NCBI RefSeq assembly: GCF_000710345.2
Contig: NZ_KL537415.1
Coordinates: 40,433-104,432 of the forward strand
DNA length: 64,000 nucleotides
Reading direction: 5' to 3'
Source of the DNA: Curtobacterium sp. S6
GTDB taxonomy: Bacteria; Actinomycetota; Actinomycetes; Actinomycetales; Micrococcaceae
The notes beneath the pieces were generated by a model. That model was not told where the DNA came from, ran no database searches, and was given only the letters and a program-made list of their open reading frames with translations. A program made the translations under genes and the position numbers. Of this stretch, positions 9,023-18,380 are shown piece after piece; position 1 is the stretch's first letter, and each line of letters opens with the position of its first letter.

Positions 9023-9781
9023 TCAACCGCCTCCTTGGCCAGGCTGTGACGCGCCGGCCTGATCCGGCGCGTCCTCGGGCGGGGCCCCGCCTTCCCCGGC
9101 GCCCGGCGTCGAGGCGCCCGCCTGACCGGCCGCGGAACCCGTCCCGGCATCTTGCGCATCGGTGATCTTTTCCACAGTGCGACGGTCCCCACTCTTGGTT
9201 CCCGTCACGGACACCCGGTCGCCCGCGGAGAACCCGGACACCACGGCGGAATCCTCGACCGTGTACGTGGCCCGGTACTCGTCGTCGGACTCTACGGTCA
9301 CGGATTCCTTCGAGACCTCGGTGATCTTGCCGGTCTGCATCAGGTTCGTCACGTACGTGCCGTTCTGCTGGGTGACCGACTCGGTGTGCAGCGCGGTCTG
9401 CCCACCCCCGGCGCCTGCGGCCTGGGCGCCGGCCGCCGAGCCGGATTGGCTGCCCGAGCCTTCCGGGGAGGATCCCTGTTGCGTGGAGGAGCCCTGCTGA
9501 CCCCCGGACTGGTCACTGGCGGATCCGGCCCCGGCCAGCCCGAAGGCCGCGCCTGTCGCGCTTCCCGTCACGGCGAGCGCGAGGGCCGCGGTCGCGATGG
9601 TCTTCTTGGCCGTCCACCTCCCGGGCGCGGCGCCTCGAATTTCGTTCCACTCGGAGGCCGGCGATCCCCACGCGGGCGTGCGGCCCGTCGAGGAAGACGG
9701 GTACTGGGTGTGGGTCCTCATGGGCGACGTCCGAGGGTGGCGGTGCGAACCGCTCGTCTCGGCGGGATCGTGGTGAGTCAT
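9023..9781 (-). CDS. Single-pass membrane-anchored protein with DUF5666-like C-terminal domain
   Basis: The 252-residue product has a cytoplasmic N-terminal region of about 60 residues and one membrane segment (TIATAALALAVTGSATGAAF). A Ser/Gly/Gln-rich linker follows, then a small beta-rich domain (about 145-205) with the repeated phrase GKITEVSKESVTVES ... GDRVSVTGTKSGDRRTVEKI, which resembles DUF5666 OB-like folds. A Gly/Ala/Pro-rich tail ends the protein. It is extracytoplasmic with no recognised enzyme motif. It is divergent from a two-component system that starts 190 bp away, so it could be a target or sensor partner of that system. That role is inference only. Confidence 0.6.
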   Translation of the reverse strand: MTHHDPAETSGSHRHPRTSPMRTHTQYPSSSTGRTPAWGSPASEWNEIRGAAPGRWTAKKTIATAALALAVTGSATGAAFGLAGAGSASDQSGGQQGSSTQQGSSPEGSGSQSGSAAGAQAAGAGGGQTALHTESVTQQNGTYVTNLMQTGKITEVSKESVTVESDDEYRATYTVEDSAVVSGFSAGDRVSVTGTKSGDRRTVEKITDAQDAGTGSAAGQAGASTPGAGEGGAPPEDAPDQAGASQPGQGGG

Positions 9782-9971
9782 TCAAGGTCCTTTCGTCGGT
9801 CTCGGGTGCCCGGCGAATGCCGCTCCGTTCGGGGCGGTTCGCCTCCCGATAACCCGAGCCTGGCGGGCGAACATAAGCGTGCGCTGTGCCGTTCCGCAGG
9901 CGTGCCTGTGACCTTGCGTTTCCGGGCCATTTCACGCCCACGCCGTCGTGACAAGCCACTAGTCTGTGACC

Positions 9972-10730
9972 ATGAGCCATCAGCCGAGCGCGTCCTCCAC
10001 CGCAGACATCGCCAAGAATCTTCCCGTCCTCGAGCATCCGGACGGAAGCCCGATCCGCGCCCTCGTGGTCGACGACGAGGCGATGCTCGCGGAGCTGATC
10101 AGCGTGGGACTGCGCATGATCGGCTGGGAGGTCCAGCACGCCGGTGACGGCCCCACGGCCCTCGAGACCGCGCGCCGCTTCGGCCCCGATGTCCTCGTTC
10201 TGGACATCATGATGCCCGGCTTCGACGGGATCGAGCTCCTCGGGCGCATCCGCTCGTTCCTTCCGGAGGTCCCCTGCCTGTTCCTCACCGCCAAGGACGC
10301 CGTGGACGACCGCATCCAGGGCCTCGCGGCGGGCGCCGACGACTACGTGACCAAGCCGTTCTCGATGGAGGAGGTCATGATCCGCCTGCACCGCCTGGTC
10401 CAGCGCTCGGGCATCGCCGTGGCGGACGACGCCGAGCTCGTCGTCGGCGACCTGGTCCTCAACCAGGACACCCGCGAGGTCACGCGCGGCGGCGAAGATA
10501 TCAACCTGACGGCCACGCAGTTCGAACTCCTCCGGTATCTCATGGAGAATCCCCGGCGCGTGGTGTCGAAGGCCCAGATCCTCGACAACGTGTGGAATTA
10601 CGACTTCGGCGGCCAGGCCAACATCGTGGAGCTGTACATCTCCTACCTGCGCAAGAAGATCGACGTCGGGCGCGACCCCATGATCCACACCGTTCGAGGC
10701 GCGGGCTACGTGATCAAACCGGTCTCCTGA
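9972..10730 (+). CDS. OmpR/PhoB-family response regulator
   Basis: The 252-residue product has a receiver domain (about 30-145) with acidic pocket DDE, phospho-acceptor D78 in VLDIMMPGFDG, and the conserved LTAKDA and KPFS switch residues. A winged-helix DNA-binding domain (about 160-250) ends in YLRKKID-VHTVRGAGYVI. An in-frame GTG six nt upstream is an alternative start. Its TGA overlaps the ATG of the kinase gene, so the pair is translationally coupled. The promoter region is shared with the divergent membrane-anchored protein. Confidence 0.93.
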   Translation: MSHQPSASSTADIAKNLPVLEHPDGSPIRALVVDDEAMLAELISVGLRMIGWEVQHAGDGPTALETARRFGPDVLVLDIMMPGFDGIELLGRIRSFLPEVPCLFLTAKDAVDDRIQGLAAGADDYVTKPFSMEEVMIRLHRLVQRSGIAVADDAELVVGDLVLNQDTREVTRGGEDINLTATQFELLRYLMENPRRVVSKAQILDNVWNYDFGGQANIVELYISYLRKKIDVGRDPMIHTVRGAGYVIKPVS

Positions 10731-12232
10731 TGGCTTCGACCGCATCGCGAGACGGGCTCCGCCCGACGCCGTCCTGGCACCCGGCCGGGTGGCGGCTCCG
10801 CACGCGCCTGATCGTGATCCTCTTGTTATTCCTGGGCCTCGCCTGCATCGCGATCGGCCTGGTCAGCTACGGGGCGATGAATGCGACGCTGAAGAACCAA
10901 CTTCACGGCCAGCTCTCGGACGCGTCCCACCGCGCGACGACCTTTTCCGGGGCGCGCCCCGGCCAGACCGGAGGATCCACGGGAAACACCCCGCCCAACC
11001 CGTTGAACGCCCCGGGCCAAGCGGCGGGAACGCTCAACGCCCGGTTTTCCTCCCAGGGATTCGTCTCCGGGGGGATCCTGGACTCCGGCGGCGAGGCGCA
11101 GAGCCTGACGCCGGGCGATCGGAGCACGCTCCGGGAGATCCAACCGGGCGACACGCACGAGGTCGACCTCTCGGCCGGCGACTACCTCGTGGTGGCCGAA
11201 CCTGATCAGTCGGGGCAGCTCGTGGTCACCGGCTTGCCGCTGACGGGCGTCCACCACACCTTGCGTTCCCTCGTCGCGATCATGGCCGGGGTTTCCGGGA
11301 CGTCGCTGCTCTTGGCCGTGGTCCTGGGGTCGGTCGCGATTCGGCGCACCATGAAGCCGCTGGAACGGGTTTCGGCGGTGGCCACGAGCGTGTCTCGGCT
11401 CGACCTGGAATCCGGGCAACTACCGGCGGCCAGCCGCGTCTCGTCCCACGACGCCCGCCCGGACACCGAGGTCGGCGCCGTCGGACACGCCTTCAATCGC
11501 ATGCTCGACAACGTCGGCTCGGCGCTCACGGCACGGCAGAAGTCCGAGGATAGGATGCGGGAGTTCGTGGGGAACGCGTCGCATGAGCTGCGCACGCCCC
11601 TGGCCTCGATCCGCGGGTACTCGGACCTCCTGAAGTGGACCGAGGACTTCACCGACGACGGCCGCACCTCGCTCGAGCGCATCGACTCGCAGTCCCAGCG
11701 CATGGCAGCGCTCGTCGAAGACCTCTTGCTGCTCGCTCGCCTGGACGAGGGCCGGGAACCCGCGTGGGAGAGCGTGGACCTGACCGAGCTGATCGTCGAG
11801 AACGTGGCGGACCTTCAGGTCGCCGCCCCGGGGCACGAGTGGCGCCTCGACCTGCCGGATGAACCGATCACGGTGCGGGCCGACCCCCGGCAGATCCAAC
11901 AGATCCTGGTGAACCTGCTGTCCAATGCGCGCAAACACACCGAGGAGGGCACGCGCGTCACCACCGCGCTGAGCCTCTCGGCCAACGGGCGCGACGCGGT
12001 GCTGACGGTGACCGACAACGGGCCCGGCATCGCGCCGGACTTCCAGGACAAGATCTTCGCCCGGTTCGCCCGAGCCGACCACGCCAGGTCCGGCGAGGTG
12101 GGCACCACCGGTCTCGGCCTGGCGATCGTCAAGGCCCTCGTCGAGGCGCACGGAGGCACCATCGCGGTGACCTCGCGCCCGGGTCATACCGAATTCGAGG
12201 TCAGGCTCCCGGCCACGCCGGAAGCCCGGTGA
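10730..12232 (+). CDS. Sensor histidine kinase (HAMP, HisKA, HATPase_c)
   Basis: The 500-residue product has a first membrane segment near residues 25-45, an extracytoplasmic sensor loop rich in Gly/Asn/Pro, and a second membrane segment near 185-205. HAMP follows, then a HisKA domain with phospho-acceptor H285 in ASHELRTPLASIRGY. The ATPase domain carries N-box NLLSNARKH, G1 DNGPGI, F-box FARADH and G2 TGLGLAIVK. ATG at 10730 is chosen because it overlaps the regulator stop (TGATG). The sensed signal is unknown. Confidence 0.94.
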   Translation: MASTASRDGLRPTPSWHPAGWRLRTRLIVILLLFLGLACIAIGLVSYGAMNATLKNQLHGQLSDASHRATTFSGARPGQTGGSTGNTPPNPLNAPGQAAGTLNARFSSQGFVSGGILDSGGEAQSLTPGDRSTLREIQPGDTHEVDLSAGDYLVVAEPDQSGQLVVTGLPLTGVHHTLRSLVAIMAGVSGTSLLLAVVLGSVAIRRTMKPLERVSAVATSVSRLDLESGQLPAASRVSSHDARPDTEVGAVGHAFNRMLDNVGSALTARQKSEDRMREFVGNASHELRTPLASIRGYSDLLKWTEDFTDDGRTSLERIDSQSQRMAALVEDLLLLARLDEGREPAWESVDLTELIVENVADLQVAAPGHEWRLDLPDEPITVRADPRQIQQILVNLLSNARKHTEEGTRVTTALSLSANGRDAVLTVTDNGPGIAPDFQDKIFARFARADHARSGEVGTTGLGLAIVKALVEAHGGTIAVTSRPGHTEFEVRLPATPEAR

Positions 12233-12252
12233 CGCACCGTCCCGGCCTCGGA

Positions 12253-12765
12253 TTACTCGAAGGTGGAGCGCATTCCGGTGACGTACGTGGCCTGGCCGAT
12301 GTGCTGAAGCGCATCCTCCGAAACGCTCACCAGTCGAGCGGCCCGGGTGACCGGCGGGTCCCAGTTCTCGTCCACGACGTCGTCGAGATCCGACGCCGTC
12401 AGGGAAGCTAGGTACTCGAGTTCGTCGTCAACCACGGCGTCGAGGTGCTCGAAGAGCAGGTCGACGTCCTCGACGACGATCGACCTCGCGCGTTCCGAGC
12501 TGTGGCCGTAGCCCAGCTCGTGCTCCTCGAGGTCGAGCCCGAAGCGCCGGTCGAAGCCCTGGGCGGTCCACACCGGCTCTCGGCCGGACATCGCGCTGAC
12601 CTGTTCGTCGATCTCCCGGGCGGTGTGCCACAACAGCCAGGCGATCGAATTATCGTGATCCCCCGGGTGATAGTTCAGCATCTCGGGCGTGAGCTTGTCC
12701 TTGAGCCGCGCGGCGGCCTCTGAGGGTCGGTGGGCCAGGTCTTGCAACAGTGAGATCGCATCCAT
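12253..12765 (-). CDS. DinB/DUF664-family protein (putative mycothiol-dependent enzyme)
   Basis: The 170-residue four-helix-bundle protein has the motif SIAWLLWHTAREIDEQV near residue 45 and a C-terminal HIGQATYVTGM, the usual metal-ligand positions. The actinobacterial branch is linked to mycothiol-dependent transferases and isomerases. The start MDAISLLQD at 12765 is chosen because the family begins there; the upstream in-frame extension is not family-like. It is convergent with the kinase gene 20 bp away, with no obvious terminator between them. Confidence 0.8.
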   Translation of the reverse strand: MDAISLLQDLAHRPSEAAARLKDKLTPEMLNYHPGDHDNSIAWLLWHTAREIDEQVSAMSGREPVWTAQGFDRRFGLDLEEHELGYGHSSERARSIVVEDVDLLFEHLDAVVDDELEYLASLTASDLDDVVDENWDPPVTRAARLVSVSEDALQHIGQATYVTGMRSTFE

Positions 12766-13077
12766 GCCTGCGACGATACGCCCCGGATCGGGCGACCGTA
12801 ACCCCGGGTCAGAAGCGAGGATGCCGCCCGTGGGCCGTGTCAGACACCATAGCCAAGCTACCTTGTTCCGAGACGTGGCGGCCCGTAAAGTAATCTTCGC
12901 TCGAGCGGTGTGTTGGCTCAAGAGCCGTTCGGGGGTTACCCCGGGCAGAGTTCTTGTACGCTTCACTTGCCCGGGCGCCGGGTCGGCCCGGGGACCTTTG
13001 GTTCTCGGCCGACCCCGTCCCTTTTAAGCGGCCTTCCCCGATCGGCCCGTCCCGGCGCCGGACGCCGTCCGGGTGCG
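12766..13077. other. Gene-free 312-bp gap
   Basis: It holds the promoter region of the DinB gene and the 3' flank of the SsuD-like gene. A 6-bp hairpin CCGGAC-GGC-GTCCGG lies near 13058, on the terminator side of the SsuD-like gene. Nothing else is seen. Confidence 0.4.
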
Positions 13078-14166
13078 TCAGCCCGCGTCCCTCAACAGAG
13101 GCCGGACCCCTTCACCGAACCAGTACGCCTCTTCGAGGCACGGATACCCTGACAGCACGAACTCCTCGAATCCCACGGCGGCGTACTGCCGGATGAGATC
13201 CGCGACTTCTTCGTGGGATCCCACCAGCGAGGTTCCCGCCCCGCCTCGAACCAACCCGACGCCGGCCCAAAGCCCCGGGTGGACTTCCAGGTCCGAGGAA
13301 GAACCGCCGTTCAAATCCAGCATGCGACGCTGCCCCGTGGACTCCGAGGCGCGCAACGCGCTTTGCTGACGCGCGATGAGCTCGGGTGAGAGGTTCTTCA
13401 GCAGGCCCTCGGCCACCGCCCAGGCCTCCGCCGAGGTGTCCCTGGAAATCGTGTGGAGCCTGATCCCAAATCTGATATTCCTCCCCCGCTCCGCGGCCAG
13501 GGAGCGGATCCAGTCGATTTTCTTCTTCGCCTGCTGGGGCGGCTCACCCCAGGTAAGGTACACGTCGGCATGCCGCGCGGCGATCTCCCCCGCTTCCGGC
13601 GAGGAACCTCCGAAGTAGATATTGGGCCGTGGCTCTGGAACCTCGGCGAGGCTGGCCTGCTCGACCGCCAGATGATCGCCGGCGTAGTCGAAGGGCTCGC
13701 CGCCCTCCCACAGCCTGCTCACGACGTCGAGGAACTCACCGGTTCTCGCGTACCTTCCCGGTTTGTCCAGGAAGTCCCCATAGGCCCGCTGTTCCGCGGC
13801 TTCGCCGCCGGTCACGATGTTCAGTTCGAGGCGTCCACCGGTGATCTGCTGGTAGGTCGCGGCCATCTGAGCTCCCAATGTTGGCGAGAGCGACCCGGGC
13901 CGAAAAGCCACCAGGAATTTCAACCGCTCCGTGTGTTGGGCTATCGCCGCCGTGGTCAACCACGAATCGCGGCACCACCGGCCGGTGGGCGTCAGGACGG
14001 CCTCAAAGCCGTTGAATTCGGCGGCCTGCGCGACCTGGCGAAGGTACGCGAGGCTGGGCTCCCTCTGGCCGGCGGTGTAGCTGATATCGGCGCCGTGGCC
14101 GCCAGAGACGATGCCTCGGGAATCGCCATTCGTGGGAAGAAACCAATGGAACTTCAGATCGGGCAT
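13078..14166 (-). CDS. ssuD: SsuD-like FMNH2-dependent alkanesulfonate monooxygenase (LLM family)
   Basis: The 362-residue TIM-barrel luciferase-like protein contains the typical KFLVAFRPGSLSPTLGAQMAAT, GRLELNIVTGG and PEAGEIAARHADVYLTWGE segments of SsuD/SfnG-type enzymes, which release sulfite from alkanesulfonates with reduced FMN and O2. ATG 14166 (MPDLKFHWFLPT) is chosen because GAGGA precedes it and the family starts there, so about 75 in-frame upstream residues are non-coding. Usual length is about 380. It is divergent from the ssuABC-like operon. No SsuE reductase is adjacent. The substrate could be another sulfonate or a sulfone. Confidence 0.85.
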   Translation of the reverse strand: MPDLKFHWFLPTNGDSRGIVSGGHGADISYTAGQREPSLAYLRQVAQAAEFNGFEAVLTPTGRWCRDSWLTTAAIAQHTERLKFLVAFRPGSLSPTLGAQMAATYQQITGGRLELNIVTGGEAAEQRAYGDFLDKPGRYARTGEFLDVVSRLWEGGEPFDYAGDHLAVEQASLAEVPEPRPNIYFGGSSPEAGEIAARHADVYLTWGEPPQQAKKKIDWIRSLAAERGRNIRFGIRLHTISRDTSAEAWAVAEGLLKNLSPELIARQQSALRASESTGQRRMLDLNGGSSSDLEVHPGLWAGVGLVRGGAGTSLVGSHEEVADLIRQYAAVGFEEFVLSGYPCLEEAYWFGEGVRPLLRDAG

Positions 14167-14309
14167 CTCGTATTCCTCATTTATAGACCTACATTGAAAT
14201 TGCCAACCTACGACCGAATCCATCCAAAAAACAGACCCCCCTTCATCGGGATTCATGAAAGGTTCAAAAAGTGACCCTCGATGAACTATGTCGCGGTGTG
14301 AATAGGCCA

Positions 14310-14338
14310 TTGACCGGGATTTTCGACCGGGTTTAGCG
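14310..14338 (+). promoter_or_regulatory. Candidate promoter for the ssuABC-like operon
   Basis: TTGACC (14310-14315) and TTAGCG (14333-14338) are 17 bp apart in the 272-bp divergent gap. The -10 is a weak match. GAAGGA precedes the ATG at 14439. Confidence 0.35.
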
Positions 14339-14438
14339 TTCCAGAAATACACCCACAGAAAAGTCGTACGCACCCATCGCAGCCACCGCACTCCAGGCGG
14401 AAGGGAGCGGACGACGTCGCACAGAAGGAACGCTCACC

Positions 14439-15506
14439 ATGCCTAACCCACCTGGTCTTCCACCACCCCCAAGGCACCCGACCCCGAACCGCAGGACGGC
14501 CCTGCGCACGGCGGGCTTCCTCGGAGGCATCGGCCTGATCGGCGCCCTGAGCGGCTGCGGAGGCGCGGCGTCGGCCGCCAACTCGGGGAAGAAGGTCCGC
14601 TACCAAGGCTGGCCACAGACCGTGCTTTTCGTCGAGCTCGCTCACGACCTGGGCTACCTGCCCACCGCCGAGCTCGAGTACATCGGGAACACGACGAGCG
14701 GGCCCCAGGATATCCAGACGGTCGCGACCGGCGACGCCGATGTGGGTCACGCCTTCGCGGGAGCGGTCATCAAACTCGTCGAGGCCGGCGCCGATATCAC
14801 GGGTGTGTCGAATTACTACGGCTCGGATGACAAGACATACGTCGCGCTATATACCGCGCGAAATTCGACCATAAAAAGCCCCCGCGACCTCATCGGAAAA
14901 ACCATCGGAATGAACACGCTGGGAGCCCACGCGGAAGCATTCATTTATCAATATCTCAGCGCCAACGGGTTGGCGGACAAAGATATTTCCGATATCACTT
15001 TTGTGCCCATTCCGCCGAGCGACCTCGAAATCTCCGTCATGCGCGGACATCTCGACGCCGCGGTGATCGACGGGATCGCCCAGGACCTCGCCCGCGAGCA
15101 CCATAACCTTCGCGAGCTGGGCCGCGATGTCGCCGAATTCGGCGCGTTCCCGGCGGGCCAGATGGTCATGCGACGGGAATGGATCGAGGCAAACCCCGAG
15201 CTCGCGCGGGAACTCGCCTCGGGAATGGACCGGGCCATCCGGTGGGCGAGGCAGCAACCCCGCGAAACGGTGGTCCGCCGGTTCACGGGCATCGTCCGCC
15301 GGAGGGACCGCGGAGAAGACCCGGCCCCCTTGCAGTACTGGAAGTCCAGCGGCCTCACCAACGGCGGCGTGATGCGTGCCGAAGACTTTTCCCGGTGGTC
15401 CGACTGGCTCCGGGATGGGCACATCATCGACGGCGACGTCTCGCCCGAGCGCTACTTCACCAACTCACTCATCCGTAACGCGGCCGACACCGGGAGCACC
15501 ACATGA
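14439..15506 (+). CDS. Sulfonate/taurine ABC transporter substrate-binding lipoprotein
   Basis: The 355-residue product has an N-terminal export signal with twin Arg (R18-R19), a hydrophobic core and lipobox LSGC ending at C40, so it should be a membrane-tethered solute-binding lipoprotein. The body fits the SsuA/TauA (NMT1-like) fold: YQGWPQTVLFVELAHDLGYL, an early-lobe GDADVGHAFAGAVIKLVEAG and DLIGKTIGMNTLGAHAEAF. It is the first gene of a four-gene operon. Its stop overlaps the ATPase start by 4 nt. The ligand is probably a sulfonate, judged from TauD- and SsuD-type neighbours. Confidence 0.85.
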   Translation: MPNPPGLPPPPRHPTPNRRTALRTAGFLGGIGLIGALSGCGGAASAANSGKKVRYQGWPQTVLFVELAHDLGYLPTAELEYIGNTTSGPQDIQTVATGDADVGHAFAGAVIKLVEAGADITGVSNYYGSDDKTYVALYTARNSTIKSPRDLIGKTIGMNTLGAHAEAFIYQYLSANGLADKDISDITFVPIPPSDLEISVMRGHLDAAVIDGIAQDLAREHHNLRELGRDVAEFGAFPAGQMVMRREWIEANPELARELASGMDRAIRWARQQPRETVVRRFTGIVRRRDRGEDPAPLQYWKSSGLTNGGVMRAEDFSRWSDWLRDGHIIDGDVSPERYFTNSLIRNAADTGSTT

Positions 15507-16312
15507 CACACCCTCCGAAAATCCGCTTGGCGGAGGTCTCCAAGTCCTTCTCTGTCCGCTCACCGGACGGGGCGGGTGCCTCGTGGACCACCGCGATCGA
15601 AGGCGTCGACCTGGATATCCGGCACGGTGAATTCCTGACCATGGTCGGCCCGTCTGGGTCGGGGAAGACCACGATTCTGGACCTGCTCGCGGGCCTCAGC
15701 GCTCCGAGTTCGGGCACCATCAGCGTGGACGGTGAACCCATCCACGGACCTGGGAAAGAACGCGGGGTCGTCTTCCAGCAATACGCCCTCCTTCCCTGGA
15801 AAACGGCCGAAGAGAATATCGTCTTTGCGCTGAAGGCCACGGGGCATCGCCGCGGCGAAGATCGACGGGGAATCGCGCGCCGATACCTCCAGTTGGTGGG
15901 ACTCGACGGCTTCGAAGACCGCTACCCCCACGAGCTATCCGGCGGCATGAAGCAACGGGTCGCGATCGCCAGGTCCCTCTCGTATGAACCAGACATTCTC
16001 CTCATGGACGAGCCCTTCGGGGCACTAGACGCCCAGACCAGGGAACTGCTCCAAAGCGAGCTCCTCACCATCTGGAAACGCACCGGAACCACCATCGTCT
16101 TCATCACCCACTCGGTTGAAGAGGCCGTCTATCTCGGACAGCGGGTCGTGGTCCTGCGGGCGAAACCCGGCCGGGTCACCGCCGTGGTGGACGTCGCGGA
16201 CCAGAAGCCACAACCGGGCGTGGACCTTCGATCGACACCGGAATTTGTGGAGGCTCGGCACCGCGTCTGGAACCTTCTCCACGACCAATCACCGATAGGA
16301 GCAACACCGTGA
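15503..16312 (+). CDS. Sulfonate ABC transporter ATP-binding protein
   Basis: The 269-residue ATPase of the SsuB/TauB type has Walker A GPSGSGKTT near residue 50, Q-loop FQQYALLPW, signature LSGGMKQR, Walker B ILLMDEPFGALD and an H-loop ITHSVEEA. It is coupled on both sides by 4-nt overlaps (ATGA and GTGA). It energises the permease encoded next. Confidence 0.92.
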   Translation: MTHPPKIRLAEVSKSFSVRSPDGAGASWTTAIEGVDLDIRHGEFLTMVGPSGSGKTTILDLLAGLSAPSSGTISVDGEPIHGPGKERGVVFQQYALLPWKTAEENIVFALKATGHRRGEDRRGIARRYLQLVGLDGFEDRYPHELSGGMKQRVAIARSLSYEPDILLMDEPFGALDAQTRELLQSELLTIWKRTGTTIVFITHSVEEAVYLGQRVVVLRAKPGRVTAVVDVADQKPQPGVDLRSTPEFVEARHRVWNLLHDQSPIGATP

Positions 16313-17175
16313 CACAGACCGCGACCCTCCCCGTCCAGGCCCGCGAACCGACCCTCGACGACGCCGCCTCCCTCACCGGGCCCCAAAACCCTCCCGGGCG
16401 GGCGCGCCGGCACGGCCGATTCGCCGCCCTCCGGGGCACCTACGCGATCGCGGCTTTCCTCCTCCTCTGGGAGTTTGGCCCGCTCCTGGGCTCGAGCTCT
16501 TTTCAGGTTTTTCTGCCGCGCTTCCACGTGGTCGCGGCCGCGTGGTGGGGTCTCTTCACGAGCGGTCAGTTGTGGGAACACTTTTCGGCCAGCCTCGCGA
16601 GGTCGGTCGTCGGCTTCGCGATCGCCACGGTGCTCGGCATAACCCTCGGCCTGCTGGTCGGTTGGTATCGCGTGGTCTATCAAACCCTCAACCCGCTCCT
16701 GGAGATTTTCAGGAATACCGCGGCACTTGCCCTGCTTCCCGTCTTCGTCCTCCTACTGGGCATCGGGGAGCTGTCCAAGGTCGTGATCGTCATCTACGCG
16801 GCCTTCTTCCCGGTGCTCCTGAACACCGCGGCCGGCGTCAAAACCGTGGACCCGCTCCTGATTCGTGCCGGCCGCACGCTGGGACTCAGCAAATTCCGGC
16901 TCTTCACCAGCATCGTGCTTCCCGGCGCGGTGCCCACGATCTTCACGGGCGTTCGCGTCGCCGGCTCCGCGGCGATCCTGGTGCTGGTGGCCGCGGAGAT
17001 GGTCGGGGCCAAAGCCGGTTTGGGATTCCTGATCACCTCAAGCCAGAACAGCTTCCTGATACCTCAGATGTATGCGGGGGTGATCACGATCTCCCTGCTG
17101 GGCCTGGTGGTCAACACCGCTCTCGTGGCCCTGGAGAAGCGATTCTCGCGGTGGAGAAGCCACACCGAAAACTGA
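16309..17175 (+). CDS. Sulfonate ABC transporter permease
   Basis: The 288-residue SsuC/TauC-type inner-membrane subunit has about six membrane segments and a BPD_transp_1 domain. The EAA-like loop TLGLSKFRLFTSIVLPGAVPTIFTGV contacts the ATPase. The GTG start overlaps the ATPase stop. A TauD-type gene follows after 53 bp, so all four form one operon. Confidence 0.9.
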   Translation: MTQTATLPVQAREPTLDDAASLTGPQNPPGRARRHGRFAALRGTYAIAAFLLLWEFGPLLGSSSFQVFLPRFHVVAAAWWGLFTSGQLWEHFSASLARSVVGFAIATVLGITLGLLVGWYRVVYQTLNPLLEIFRNTAALALLPVFVLLLGIGELSKVVIVIYAAFFPVLLNTAAGVKTVDPLLIRAGRTLGLSKFRLFTSIVLPGAVPTIFTGVRVAGSAAILVLVAAEMVGAKAGLGFLITSSQNSFLIPQMYAGVITISLLGLVVNTALVALEKRFSRWRSHTEN

Positions 17176-17228
17176 CCGTCCCTGCACCATCTACCCCGTC
17201 CTCACAACGCATACCCCAGGAGAATCTC

Positions 17229-18182
17229 ATGACCACCACGGCCCATTCCCCCAACACCTCCCACGCCGCCGACTCGGGCCTCACCGTCCGTCGGCTCGGC
17301 CACCACATCGGCGCCGAGATCACCGGCGCCGACCTCTCGACACCGCCCGCCCCGGACCTCGTCGAGAAGATCCGAGGGCTACTGAACGAGCACAAGGCCC
17401 TGATTTTCAAGGAGTCTGGCGTGTCCACGAATGAGCAACAAGCCGACTTCGCGGCCTCCTTTGGCCCCCTGACCACCGCGCACCCAACCGTTAGGTTCGA
17501 CGGACCGGATTCGAAGAATATCCTCCCGGTCGACAGCGAGTCCTCCGTGGCCAATAAATGGCACACGGACGTGACCTTCGTGATCAACCCTCCCCAGGCC
17601 TCCACGCTGCGCGCCGTAACCCTGCCGGAGTACGGAGGTGAAACACTCATCGCCAACGCCGCGGCCGCGTACGCCGGCCTGCCCGAGGAACTGCGGAATT
17701 TCGCGGACTCATTGTGGGCCGTTCACAGCAATGAATCCGACTACGTTCGCCCGGACACCGTCACGTCCGAGGCCGAACGCAGCTACCAGAAGCAGTTCGT
17801 CTCCTCGTCGTTCGCGACGGCCCACCCGGTGGTTCGGGTCCACCCTCTCACCGGCGAAAGGGGCCTGTTCATCGGTGCCTTCGCCCAGCGCCTCAAGATC
17901 CTCGGGGTCACGAGCGAAGAGTCACTGGATATCCTGCGGATTTTCCAGCGGCACGTGACCCGACCGGAATACGTGGTGCGGGTCGCGTGGGAACCGGGCC
18001 AACTCGTCCTCTTCGACAATCGCATCACCCAGCACTACGCGATCGACAATTACGGCCGCGCTCCCCGCACGCTCAAACGGGTCACGGTGGCCGGTGACAT
18101 CCCTCGGTCGGTGGACGGCCGTTCCAGCTACTCGCTCGAAGGGGATTCCTCGGACTACTCGCCCGTCGTCGAGATCGAGTAA
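17229..18182 (+). CDS. TauD/TfdA family Fe(II)/2-oxoglutarate dioxygenase
   Basis: The 317-residue product has the facial triad H112-x-D114 in KWHTDVTF and H269 in NRITQHYAI. The 2-oxoglutarate-binding Arg follows in RTLKRVTV. The family oxidises taurine or alkyl sulfonates/sulfates to an aldehyde and sulfite. In this operon it supplies a second desulfonation route beside SsuD. Start ATG 17229 follows CAGGAG; the longer in-frame reading overlapping the permease gene is not real. Substrate specificity cannot be read from sequence. Confidence 0.87.
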   Translation: MTTTAHSPNTSHAADSGLTVRRLGHHIGAEITGADLSTPPAPDLVEKIRGLLNEHKALIFKESGVSTNEQQADFAASFGPLTTAHPTVRFDGPDSKNILPVDSESSVANKWHTDVTFVINPPQASTLRAVTLPEYGGETLIANAAAAYAGLPEELRNFADSLWAVHSNESDYVRPDTVTSEAERSYQKQFVSSSFATAHPVVRVHPLTGERGLFIGAFAQRLKILGVTSEESLDILRIFQRHVTRPEYVVRVAWEPGQLVLFDNRITQHYAIDNYGRAPRTLKRVTVAGDIPRSVDGRSSYSLEGDSSDYSPVVEIE

Positions 18183-18213
18183 GCCTCTCGGACTGAAGGA
18201 AACTCACCGCTTG

Positions 18214-18293
18214 ACGGCATCAGGCCGTCCCGGCGAACACCGGTGGACCGATATCGGGTCATCCGCACGACGTTTTCGACGGGACGGCCTGAA
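18214..18293 (+). promoter_or_regulatory. Candidate structured leader RNA before the SMR pair
   Basis: A perfect 12-bp helix (18221-18232 with 18282-18293) closes a 49-nt interior with smaller stems. A competing hairpin GACGGC (18214-18219) with GCCGTC (18225-18230) uses part of the same arm, so two folds are mutually exclusive. It lies between the TauD stop and the first SMR start. It could be a metabolite-sensing leader or only a terminator-like hairpin of the ssu operon. I do not recognise a guanidine riboswitch consensus. Confidence 0.4.
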
Positions 18294-18380
18294 TATTTCC
18301 CCGCCGTTTGCCGCCCGCAACCGCCATGCCGGAGGATGAAGGGCGTCCGCGTCCAACGACCGCGAGGGGGAAGACACCGC

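Noticed and set aside
16542-17228. N-terminal extension of the TauD-type frame into the permease gene
   Set aside because: Different frame of a real permease; TauD starts at 17229 after CAGGAG.
18214-18380. Guanidine-I, -II or -III riboswitch before the SMR pair
   Set aside because: None of the conserved cores I know could be recognised, so only a generic structured leader is reported.
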